Origin: QHXQ01 sp036389375 | Lineage (GTDB): Bacteria > Acidobacteriota > Blastocatellia > Pyrinomonadales > Pyrinomonadaceae | Reading direction: 5' to 3' | Assembly (NCBI GenBank): GCA_036389375.1 | Contig: DASVQA010000105.1 | Span: 1 to 16,321, forward strand | Length of the DNA stretch: 16,321 nucleotides | Part shown: piece by piece, positions 1 to 9,129 of the stretch | How the letters are laid out: each line of letters begins with the position of its first letter | Position numbering within the stretch: position 1 is the stretch's first letter | Notes under the pieces: model-generated | Seen by the model: the letters and a program-made list of their open reading frames with translations, nothing else | What the model was told of the DNA's origin: nothing | Databases searched by the model: none | Program-made: the position numbers and the translations under genes

Positions 1-50
1 CGGCAGTGCGGATTATTCAAGACCAACGTCTTGCTTGATGCGCGCTGCCG
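1..50. repeat. Long inverted repeat / compound stem-loop, possible terminator
   Basis: The first ten bases (CGGCAGTGCG) pair with bases 41-50 (CGCGCTGCCG), with one T-G wobble. Inside, CAAGAC at 18-23 pairs with GTCTTG at 28-33 around a four-base loop, giving an outer stem, an internal loop and an inner stem. It lies 24 bases downstream of the stop codon of the molybdopterin gene on the minus strand, where a transcription terminator would be expected. No U-run follows the stem, so a classical intrinsic terminator is not proven. The element touches the window edge and may extend further. Confidence 0.4.
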
Positions 51-73
51 GCTTCCGCCCGCCGCAACTCTCT

Positions 74-577
74 TTACGCCTGTTTCGCTTCCTCGTGCGC
101 GTGCCCGGCCAGTAGCGTAATGGCGTGGGCGAGGACGGGCCGGATCACGGCGAAGCACTCGCGCACCGCGTTGGGCGCGCCCGGCAAATTCACAATCAAC
201 GTGCCCGCGCGCAGGCCGCAGACGGCGCGCGAGAGCATCGTGGTCGGCGTCTGCCGCAAAGTCTCCGCGCGCATCGCTTCGGCTAGGCCGGGCGCTTCGC
301 GCTCGATCACGGCGCGCGTCGCTTCGGGCGTGTTGTCGCGCGGGGCGAAGCCTGTGCCGCCCGTCGTCACGATCAAATTAACGTCCGGTCGCTCGGCGTA
401 GGTGCGCAGCTTCGCGCTCAGCGGTTCAAGGTCGTCAGGCAACACTTCGCGCGCGACGACCACTGCGCCGGCCGCTTCGAGTAGCTCGATGAGTGCCGCG
501 CCCGAAGCGTCCACCCGCGCGCCCGCTGCACACGCGTCGCTCACCGTGATCGCCACCACGCGCATCTCGACCGCCAT
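74..577 (-). CDS. MogA/MoaB-type molybdopterin adenylyltransferase
   Basis: This 167-residue protein is a single MoCF-biosynthesis domain, the usual length for bacterial MogA/MoaB. Family members bind molybdopterin and activate it with ATP (adenylylation) before molybdate insertion, in the cytoplasm. Visible motifs are VTTGGTGFAPRDNTPEAT around residues 70-87 (the GGTG loop and conserved acidic region), SRAVCG at 116-121 and NLPGAPNAV at 130-138. Start: the ATG at 577 is preceded by AAAGGTAGGTG, a usable Shine-Dalgarno; the internal Met5 has none. The gene follows the CoA-binding gene by only 13 bases, and the ribosome site fills that gap, so the two are probably cotranscribed. MogA versus MoaB cannot be settled from sequence alone, so no symbol is given. 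No other cofactor gene is in the window. Confidence 0.9.
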   Translation of the reverse strand: MAVEMRVVAITVSDACAAGARVDASGAALIELLEAAGAVVVAREVLPDDLEPLSAKLRTYAERPDVNLIVTTGGTGFAPRDNTPEATRAVIEREAPGLAEAMRAETLRQTPTTMLSRAVCGLRAGTLIVNLPGAPNAVRECFAVIRPVLAHAITLLAGHAHEEAKQA

Positions 578-590
578 CCCGCACCTACCT

Positions 591-1001
591 TTAGCGCCGT
601 AGCCGCGCGTGCTCTTTCAGCCAGCAGCGATCCATGACGACGAGCAGCCCGGCATCGAGCGCACGCTGCGCCGCCGCCTGATCGATCACGCCCTCTTGCA
701 ACCAGACCGCTTTCGCGCCGAGCCGGATCGCCTCGTCCACCGCCGCGCCCGCTTCGCTCGAACGGCGAAACACGTCCACCAGATCGACCGCCGACGGCAC
801 ATCAGCCAGCGCCGCGTAAGCGCGCTCGCCCAACACTTCACGCTCGTTCGGGTTGACCGGGATGATCTGGTAACCGGCCCGCTGCATGTAACGCGCCACG
901 CCGTTTGACGGGCGCATCGGGTTCGACGATAGCCCCACGACCGCGATGGTGCGGCACTCGTCAATGATCCGCTTGATCGTCTCCGAGGAATTGATACCCA
1001 C
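591..1001 (-). CDS. CoA-binding (YccU-like) Rossmann-fold protein
   Basis: A 136-residue protein consisting of one CoA-binding domain, as in YccU-type proteins. Such proteins resemble the nucleotide-binding part of succinyl-CoA synthetase; their physiological role is mostly unknown. Visible are the Rossmann loop VVGLSSNPMRPS (21-32), PVNP (48-51), DVFRR (76-80), WLQEGV (100-105) and the conserved end MDRCWLKEH (123-131). Start choice: the reading frame is open back to a TTG at 1019, but AAGGAGA at 1014-1008 lies inside that extension, and a GTG at 1001 follows it at ideal spacing. I therefore take the GTG and drop the six extra residues. It sits between carB (74 bases upstream, with a hairpin between) and the molybdopterin gene. 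Confidence 0.88.
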   Translation of the reverse strand: MGINSSETIKRIIDECRTIAVVGLSSNPMRPSNGVARYMQRAGYQIIPVNPNEREVLGERAYAALADVPSAVDLVDVFRRSSEAGAAVDEAIRLGAKAVWLQEGVIDQAAAQRALDAGLLVVMDRCWLKEHARLRR

Positions 1002-1007
1002 CTTAAA

Positions 1008-1014
1008 TCTCCTT
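1008..1014 (-). promoter_or_regulatory. Shine-Dalgarno that fixes the start of the CoA-binding gene
   Basis: Read on the minus strand this is AAGGAGA, followed after six bases by GTG at 1001. It is the strongest ribosome-binding site near this gene and argues against the upstream TTG at 1019, which would place the site inside the coding region. Confidence 0.7.
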
Positions 1015-1035
1015 AGCAATCGCTCACGGTCAGCT

Positions 1036-1067
1036 TGGCCCTCAGAGCGCCCCGGCTGTCAGGGCCA
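1036..1067. repeat. Stem-loop in the carB / CoA-binding intergenic gap
   Basis: TGGCCCT at 1036-1042 pairs with AGGGCCA at 1061-1067. The 18-base interior can add four more pairs (A1044-T1059, A1046-T1057, G1047-C1056, C1048-G1055) with two mismatches. It lies just after the carB stop on the minus strand. No U-run follows, so it could be a weak terminator, an mRNA-stabilising stem or a processing site that separates carB output from the two downstream genes. Confidence 0.4.
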
Positions 1068-1075
1068 TGCATAAG

Positions 1076-4291
<3,216 letters not shown>

Positions 4292-4349
4292 CTAGGGTCG
4301 TACACAGTTCCGCAGCATGTTTTCTTTTTTCATCCCGGCGAGTCGAAGC

Positions 4350-4379
4350 ATTATACATAACGTGCCCGCACAGCACGAA
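4350..4379 (-). promoter_or_regulatory. Candidate sigma70 promoter of carB
   Basis: On the minus strand a perfect TATAAT lies at 4355-4350. A weak -35 (TTCGTG, 4379-4374) is 18 bases upstream. Transcription would begin near 4343, leaving a leader of about 50 bases with a purine-rich stretch before the carB start codon. The -10 is convincing; the -35 is not. Confidence 0.5.
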
Positions 4380-4414
4380 TAGACTGTCCCGTAGCGGCGC
4401 AGCAACTTACCATG

Positions 4415-4449
4415 CGCGGCAGCTTTTTCGGTTTTAACCTGCCGCCGCG
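4415..4449. terminator. Stem-loop after the DUF6056 gene, possible terminator
   Basis: CGCGGCAGC at 4415-4423 pairs with GCCGCCGCG at 4441-4449 with one mismatch. The 17-base loop contains a small GGTT/AACC hairpin. It lies 12 bases beyond the stop codon of the DUF6056 gene on the minus strand and upstream of the carB promoter, the right place to separate the two units. A typical U-tract is missing on the minus strand, so confidence is modest. Confidence 0.4.
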
Positions 4450-4460
4450 TGCAGCGCTCT

Positions 4461-6095
4461 TTAGAATCCCGGTTTTTGCAGCGTGGGCGGCCCGGTCGCA
4501 ACGTAGCGCATGTGCTTGACCTGCCCGCTGATGGTCTTGCTCATGGCGTCAGGCGCACCATAGGGGTGATTAACGTCCATGATAAAGATGGTTTCCGGCA
4601 CGTAAGAATAGAGAGACAGATCAACCGTGTCGCCGGTCGCGCCTCTAAGCTGGCGCATCCTTTCTTCGTTCTGCCAGTAGTATCTGGTGGCCCGCCCGCT
4701 AATGAGATCTTGATACGCGGTGGTGCAGATGCTTCTGGTTCTAAGCATGGACAGCGCCTGTCGTGCCTGATTTACGGACGGCGCGGCCGTGCCGCCGGGT
4801 TTCAATTCAAAGCCGGTCAAGAGGAACAGGCCGATGAAGGCGGCGAGCAGCCCCGTCAACCATTTCGGGATGTAAAAATTGATCGCTCTGGGCGCTAAGT
4901 CTACGAAGAGGATTGTCAGGCCGAAGAACCAGCACAGCACAATGCTGTAGACGTAGGCATTCTTCAGGCGATAGGGCAGGCTGTTCACGCTCACGCCGAG
5001 CGCACTAAAGAGCGCGACGTTCGGGACGGTGATGATGCAGCACAAAGCCAACAGCACCCAGTACCAACGCAGCCCCGCGAGGAACCCGAGCGGCTGCGCG
5101 AGCCGTTCACGATTAGCCTGCAAAAAAAGAAGATAAAGCGCGCTGGCGAGCAGCAGCGGTGTCGTGGTCAGCAACTCGACCAGAAAGTAGCAGGTCAAGC
5201 CGAGTGAACCGAGCGCCACGTCCAGCAAGTGAAAGACCGTGCCGTTATGTCTGATGCGGGTGAAATTGCCGGGCGCAAAAAGCGCGAGCAGACCGAACAG
5301 CACGCTCGCCGCAAGAAAGATTAAGCCCGCCGGATAAAGCTGCCTGAACCTGACGACGTGAAAAAAGTTGAGCGCGCCGTAGATGGCGATCATGAAGAGG
5401 ATAGAGATTTCGTTCAGCCCGGCCAGAAAGCCGAGCAGGAGGACGATGCCGCCTGAGATCAGGAGTCTGCCGGCAGAGGTCGGCGCGCGCCGAAGTTTGA
5501 TGTTGAGGGCGAAGATCAGCAGCGAGACGAACACGCCGCCGAGATACTGCATGTTTGTCGCCAGCCAGTAGAAGCCGGTCGTGATATCGGGCGTGAGGCT
5601 GACCAGAAAAACATACACGCTAGCGCTGAGCGTAAACAGCACTTTGCGGCTGAGCGCCGGGTCGAAGAGTGTCTTGAAGAAATAGAAGAGGCAGCCGAAG
5701 CCGGCGCAGAATACGACGACGGGCATGATGCGATATGCGAGCCACCAGTTGCCGTGTACCGCTAACAGGCTTTGTAGAAAAAATGAGGAATAGCGCCCCG
5801 TCCAATGGAAATACTGCGATTTGGTTGCGCCGAGCACGCCTAATTCCTGTGCCCTGACGAAAGTTTTAAAGTCATCCCCGCTCGGATAATTGTACTGCGC
5901 CAGCCACAACAAGGGGAAGAAGTAGAAGCTGAGCAGCCCGCCGGCCAGCCAGTGATGCCGCTCTCTGATCTGCGCAAACCGCATTCGGCGCTCGGTGCTC
6001 CGCATTAACTTAACGCTGCCAACCCGCTCTGACATGAAGCCGACCCGGTGATACTTCCGCCACGTTCCTGCGCCGACGGCGCAGGCGATATTCAC
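4461..6095 (-). CDS. DUF6056 family multi-pass membrane protein
   Basis: This protein of up to 544 residues has about ten hydrophobic segments, the first near residues 48-66 and the last near 412-430, then a soluble tail of about 110 residues. I recognise DUF6056 from an acidic pair after the first helix (SGDDFKTF, 72-79), TGRYSSFF (99-106), GLNEI (226-230) and APGNFTR (274-280). The layout resembles GT-C-type glycosyltransferases, where an acidic pair in the first outer loop is catalytic; that function is only an inference and the family is uncharacterised. The GTG start at 6095 overlaps the TGA of the upstream DUF3224 gene (GTGA), suggesting translational coupling. Met21 (6035) is an alternative start; neither has a strong Shine-Dalgarno, and the first 40 residues look poorly conserved. 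Confidence 0.8.
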   Translation of the reverse strand: MNIACAVGAGTWRKYHRVGFMSERVGSVKLMRSTERRMRFAQIRERHHWLAGGLLSFYFFPLLWLAQYNYPSGDDFKTFVRAQELGVLGATKSQYFHWTGRYSSFFLQSLLAVHGNWWLAYRIMPVVVFCAGFGCLFYFFKTLFDPALSRKVLFTLSASVYVFLVSLTPDITTGFYWLATNMQYLGGVFVSLLIFALNIKLRRAPTSAGRLLISGGIVLLLGFLAGLNEISILFMIAIYGALNFFHVVRFRQLYPAGLIFLAASVLFGLLALFAPGNFTRIRHNGTVFHLLDVALGSLGLTCYFLVELLTTTPLLLASALYLLFLQANRERLAQPLGFLAGLRWYWVLLALCCIITVPNVALFSALGVSVNSLPYRLKNAYVYSIVLCWFFGLTILFVDLAPRAINFYIPKWLTGLLAAFIGLFLLTGFELKPGGTAAPSVNQARQALSMLRTRSICTTAYQDLISGRATRYYWQNEERMRQLRGATGDTVDLSLYSYVPETIFIMDVNHPYGAPDAMSKTISGQVKHMRYVATGPPTLQKPGF

Positions 6096-6496
6096 GAGCT
6101 TTCGCTGAGCGTGTACTCGAACTCGTATGAATGTTTGCCTGCGGCGATCTCGATCATCATCCGGCCGCTGAGACCCACAAGCTCGCCCGTGCCTGAATCC
6201 GGCACGACCGTTATGCTCAACTGCGGCGTCCCGCGCATCATCGTGCCTGTGTGCTGAAGGGCGAACGTGCCGCTGCGCCCGGCGAGCGTGCCGCTCACCT
6301 GTTCCATTGCGACGTAACCGCCTGAGCCACTAGCGCCGGGGCCGACGGCGAGCATCTCGCCCCGGCTGGTCGCTTCAAGGTCGCCGTGAAACTGTTTGTC
6401 AAATATCATCCGGCTGACGCCTGTGCCGGCAGAGTCAGCGCCCTGCGCCTGCGGGGTCAACTTCACTTCAAACGTGCCGCTTGCATGATTCATCAC
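6092..6496 (-). CDS. DUF3224 family protein
   Basis: A 134-residue protein covering the whole DUF3224 domain. The family consists of small beta-rich soluble proteins found in many soil bacteria with no assigned function. Signature segments are ASGTFEVKL (5-13), YVAMEQVSGTL (61-71), GTFALQHTGTM (76-86), GTGELVGLSG (102-111) and HSYEFEYTL (122-130). There is no signal peptide or membrane helix. A clear AAGGAGA Shine-Dalgarno precedes the start; the GTG at 6496 and the ATG at 6493 are both well placed and differ by one residue. The stop overlaps the start of the DUF6056 gene by four bases, making this the first gene of a two-gene unit. A perfect 7-base inverted repeat sits in its leader. Confidence 0.9.
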   Translation of the reverse strand: MMNHASGTFEVKLTPQAQGADSAGTGVSRMIFDKQFHGDLEATSRGEMLAVGPGASGSGGYVAMEQVSGTLAGRSGTFALQHTGTMMRGTPQLSITVVPDSGTGELVGLSGRMMIEIAAGKHSYEFEYTLSESS

Positions 6497-6517
6497 GAGC
6501 GTCTCCTTCCGTACTCA

Positions 6518-6540
6518 CCTGAAGAACATTTGCCTTCAGG
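6518..6540. promoter_or_regulatory. Inverted repeat in the leader of the DUF3224-DUF6056 unit
   Basis: CCTGAAG (6518-6524) and CTTCAGG (6534-6540) form a perfect 7-base inverted repeat around nine bases. It lies about ten bases upstream of the Shine-Dalgarno of the DUF3224 gene. It could be an mRNA hairpin affecting translation or a protein-binding operator. No convincing -35/-10 pair was found nearby to decide which. Confidence 0.4.
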
Positions 6541-6662
6541 CGACGATAAGACCTTTTCCGGCAAAAGAGCAAACAGGCTAAGCGATACAGAAAAATCCGG
6601 CGCGCACGGAAAGGCTTCGCACCTTAAGACGGTTAGTCGTGGCTCGCTGCCAGACTGGCGGA

Positions 6663-6697
6663 GAAAGGGCCGACTCCGGATGAAAGTCGGCCCTTTC
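6663..6697. terminator. Strong 13-bp stem-loop, possible terminator
   Basis: GAAAGGGCCGACT at 6663-6675 pairs perfectly with AGTCGGCCCTTTC at 6685-6697 around a nine-base loop. It is the strongest short hairpin in the window. It lies between two minus-strand genes, about 380 bases past the VWA stop and 170 bases before the DUF3224 start. A long U-run is missing on both strands, though the plus strand reads CCCTTTCCGTT. It may be a terminator or the core of a small structured RNA together with the hairpin just after it. Confidence 0.5.
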
Positions 6698-6704
6698 CGT
6701 TATG

Positions 6705-6731
6705 AGCACGGGCCTGCGCGGGCCCCGTGCT
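6705..6731. repeat. Second stem-loop adjacent to the 13-bp hairpin
   Basis: AGCACGGG at 6705-6712 pairs with CCCGTGCT at 6724-6731, and two more G-C pairs form inside across a one-base bulge. On the plus strand it is followed by GTTTCTGTT. It starts only seven bases after the preceding hairpin, so the two form a tandem structure. Confidence 0.4.
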
Positions 6732-7079
6732 GTTTCTGTTGAGAGCGTCTCATGATGCAGGCGTCTGCAAATGACATGAGGACGACTGTGTTACTGTCGG
6801 ATCAAGTTTAAGAATGCTTACGGGCCGGACGCTTATGTTGCGCCGACGCAGCGCATACGTATTTGCCCGCCCGCGCACAGAGATACCAGTGCGCGCTTAT
6901 TACTGCGCCAACCGGAATTAAGTTGTGCTGACGGACGCTTGACGTGGTGCTTATGAATGACGACGGTCGGGCCGTTCTAGCGTCGGCCCGCAAAGCCGTT
7001 GCTGCCGTTGTCGAGTGGGCGAGAGAGTAGCAGATGCAAGGGACAGTTGTTAAGCCTGTCTCAGCGTTTCCTTCAAGCG

Positions 7080-8246
7080 TTAGCGCGCGCGGGCGGCAAC
7101 CAACGGTTTCTTGAGCACCGGCGCGGCCGGCTTTTGCTTCTGATCCTGCGCGGTCACGTTCACGCTCGGCACGGGCTGATAGATGTAACTGTTGCGGGCG
7201 CGCACGGCCACGTCTGTCCGGGTCACACGCACGCGTATGCGCCGACGTTCGCCAACGTGCCCGTGCTGCTGCGGGTAGTAGCCCAGACTGTACTGCCGGC
7301 GCAACTCTTCGGCGATGTGGCTGAAAACCTGATCGAGATCGCGCAGGTCGCGGCTCGCTTCATAGAATCGTCCGCCCGTCACGTCCGCAAGCTCGTGCAG
7401 ATAGCGCGCGCCGCGTGCGTAGGCCTCGCGGCTCGCTCCGCCGCCGCCGGTGTTGGTGGTTGGGCCGGGCAGAGGGAGCGGCAGCCGGCCGAGTATGCCG
7501 GGCAGACGTGGGGCGCGCTGCGCGGGGCCGTTGTCGCTGGCCGGATCGTATGTGTCGTAGCGGATCGGGTAGATGAGCGCGTCGAGTTCTTCGGCGGTGC
7601 GGACGGTGTCCTCGTAGGTCGCTTTGCTGCTGCTGCGCGCGTCCACGCCGTCGGTGAACAGTACGATGGCCTTGCGCCCCTGTATGCGCTTCAGATGCTT
7701 GGCCATCATGGCGCTCATTGCGTCATAAAGGTGTGTGCTGAGGCCGCGGCCGACATCGTCAATTGCTTTCTTGATCTTCTGCCGGTCGCCGGTCGCCTCA
7801 GAGTGGATCGTGAGACCGCCCGCGAACGACGTGACCATCACCTGATCTTCGGGGCGCAGTTGCGCGACAAAGGCGTGCGCCGCCCGCCGGATGCGGCCTA
7901 ACTCCCGCCAGACGGAACTGCTCGTGTCGAGCATGAGCACGACGGTGAAAGGCTTCTCGACGGCCGCGAAGTAGGCGATCTCCTGTTCAACGCCGTCTTC
8001 GTAGATGCGGAAATCTTCCTTGCGCAGATCGGGAATATAGCGCCCGTCTCGATCCGTGATGCTCACTGGAATCGTCACCAGCGTCGTCTCGACGCGCACC
8101 ACCTCACCCTCATCCACCTCTTCGCGCGTCGCCGTAGGCTTTGGCTGTTGCGCGGCCCGCCGTTCGCGCGTCTGCGCGGGGCTGCCGGTTGGCAGCGAGA
8201 AGCAGAGGCAGAGGCACGCAAGCGTGGCAGCAGTCCGGCTAATCAT
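7080..8246 (-). CDS. Exported VWA-domain protein (VWFA-related Acidobacterial family)
   Basis: A 388-residue protein with a signal peptide (MISRTAATLACLCLCFSLP, cleavage near residue 24), a charged linker, then VTIPVSITDRDGRYIPDL (57-74), a segment shared by this family. The VWA domain runs about 100-310: MIDAS DTSSS (107-111), Thr171 in the second MIDAS position, LFTDG (196-200), and the late YSLGYYP (319-325) typical of the acidobacterial group. A Pro/Gly-rich insert lies at 240-272. Such proteins are presumed secreted or periplasmic metal-dependent adhesion modules; no ligand is known. GGAGG is placed six bases before the ATG, so the start is firm. It appears monocistronic: a long intergenic region follows and only a gene remnant precedes it. 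This protein is the main taxonomic clue. Confidence 0.93.
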   Translation of the reverse strand: MISRTAATLACLCLCFSLPTGSPAQTRERRAAQQPKPTATREEVDEGEVVRVETTLVTIPVSITDRDGRYIPDLRKEDFRIYEDGVEQEIAYFAAVEKPFTVVLMLDTSSSVWRELGRIRRAAHAFVAQLRPEDQVMVTSFAGGLTIHSEATGDRQKIKKAIDDVGRGLSTHLYDAMSAMMAKHLKRIQGRKAIVLFTDGVDARSSSKATYEDTVRTAEELDALIYPIRYDTYDPASDNGPAQRAPRLPGILGRLPLPLPGPTTNTGGGGASREAYARGARYLHELADVTGGRFYEASRDLRDLDQVFSHIAEELRRQYSLGYYPQQHGHVGERRRIRVRVTRTDVAVRARNSYIYQPVPSVNVTAQDQKQKPAAPVLKKPLVAARAR

Positions 8247-8608
8247 GTTGTCCTCCGTAGACCAAGCGGCAGCGTTCGGGCACGAGCGAGGCGATGACTC
8301 TGCCGGTTAAGACGCAGACGGCGGACAAAACGTTACTTTGTGCGCGGCCGATCAGCCATAGATTATTTCAGCGGCCAACCGTCGTGCTGCTCAATCTCCT
8401 GATCGATCTCGGCCATCAGGCTGATGGTTTCGGCGAGCGCAGCGACGACGCGGAGGTAATGGCGCTGATCGTCGTAGATGAGCGTGCGCCCTTTGCGGTC
8501 TTTGAGCCACTTGTTTGCGACCTGATAGCCGCCCACGTAGAAGGCCCGGACGGCGGTCGGGACACCGTCTAGCGCGCGTGCCCTGTGCTTTTGTAAGATG
8601 GGCGCTTC
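8247..8608. other. Divergent intergenic region holding a gene remnant
   Basis: This 362-base gap separates the divergent VWA (minus) and HXXEE (plus) starts. About 207 bases are occupied by the Type ISP C-terminal remnant described separately. The remaining 116 bases next to the VWA gene contain its ribosome site and presumably its promoter; no convincing -35/-10 pair was found. The 39 bases next to the HXXEE gene show no clear Shine-Dalgarno. Confidence 0.6.
8363..8569 (-). pseudogene. C-terminal remnant of a Type ISP restriction-modification enzyme
   Basis: The last 68 codons of a minus-strand frame read VPTAVRAFYVGGYQ, then WLKDRKGRTL, then HYLRVVAALAETISLMAEID, ending in GWPLK and TAA. 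This matches the extreme C-terminus (target-recognition end) of Type ISP enzymes and related large N6-adenine methylases, which are typically around 1000 residues or more. The complete enzymes methylate and cut DNA as defence. Everything upstream (helicase, nuclease, methylase motifs) is missing: the frame stays open to 9055 only because it is antisense to the HXXEE gene, and that part is low-complexity charged sequence. No start codon or ribosome site serves the fragment. It is best read as a decayed relic left after deletion or insertion. The similarity is recognised by eye; a database search would confirm it. Confidence 0.75.
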
Positions 8609-9082
8609 ATGACCAACGCGAAAACACTCCCGCTCTGGCTGTTCCCCGTCGCTTATCTGATTCACGCGGTCGAAGAGTTCTTCGGCGGCGCTGGTCTGCC
8701 GCTCACGCCGCACCGTATGCGCGGCTTCAATCTGACGCCGATGCAGTTCATCGTGATCAACTGCACGGCGTGGCTGCTGCTGCTCGTCGGCCTCGCGGTG
8801 GCGCGGCGGCGCGGCTTCCCGCACCTGTTGCTGCTCATCCTCGGCACGATCTTTCTGGTGAACGGACTGCTCCACGTGCTGACGGCGCTGCGCACCGCCG
8901 CGTACACGCCGGGTCTCATCACCAGCCCGCTCGTCTTCATCCCGCTCGGCGCGCTCACGCTCTATCGCCTGCGCGGCGACATGTCGCTCCGCCGCTACGG
9001 CATGGGGGTCGCGCTCGGCGCAGGCATACACCTGCTCATCTCTCTGCTCGCGCACAACGGGCGCAACTTGTTCGGTAGTTAA
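8609..9082 (+). CDS. HXXEE-domain membrane protein
   Basis: A 157-residue hydrophobic protein with four to five predicted helices (about 8-20, 46-66, 70-95, 104-118 and 132-148). The HXXEE signature is His19-Ala-Val-Glu22-Glu23. Further conserved polar residues in the membrane part are Asn85 and His89 (NGLLH), TPG at 100-102 and His141, an arrangement suggesting a metal or proton site within the membrane. The family has no known function. The ATG at 8609 lacks a good Shine-Dalgarno. It stands alone on the plus strand: the Type ISP remnant abuts its start, and it converges on the helicase-loader gene, whose stop is 47 bases beyond its own. Confidence 0.8.
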   Translation: MTNAKTLPLWLFPVAYLIHAVEEFFGGAGLPLTPHRMRGFNLTPMQFIVINCTAWLLLLVGLAVARRRGFPHLLLLILGTIFLVNGLLHVLTALRTAAYTPGLITSPLVFIPLGALTLYRLRGDMSLRRYGMGVALGAGIHLLISLLAHNGRNLFGS

Positions 9083-9129
9083 ACAGAATTAAGCCGGAGA
9101 GCGTGCCGACGGCGGCGACGCGGGGCGGG

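Larger units (their letters stand above)
6497..7079. other. 583-base intergenic region without a credible gene
   Basis: This stretch lies between the VWA gene stop and the DUF3224 gene start, both on the minus strand. The only open frames are short and show no recognisable domain or ribosome site; one of 61 codons at 6808-6993 (minus) was considered and rejected. It holds the leader inverted repeat at 6518-6540, two adjacent stem-loops at 6663-6731, and a third at 6968-6990 (CGGGCCG/CGGCCCG, nine-base loop) about 90 bases past the VWA stop. It therefore probably contains the end of the VWA transcript and the promoter of the DUF3224-DUF6056 unit, though I could not place a good promoter. Confidence 0.6.

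Noticed and set aside
4292..4501. 69-codon minus-strand frame upstream of carB
   Set aside because: It runs through the carB promoter and the end of the DUF6056 gene and has no recognisable content.
6808..6993. 61-codon minus-strand frame in the gene-free region
   Set aside because: No ribosome site, no domain and no similarity I recognise; the few cysteines do not form a paired zinc motif.
6999..7901. 300-codon plus-strand frame
   Set aside because: It is antisense to the VWA gene, lacks recognisable domains, and its arginine/alanine-rich composition is that of a shadow frame.
8570..9055. A 230-codon minus-strand frame whose upstream two-thirds lies over the HXXEE gene
   Set aside because: That part is low-complexity charged sequence (many Arg, Glu, Gln) typical of a GC-rich antisense frame; only the last 68 codons resemble a protein family.
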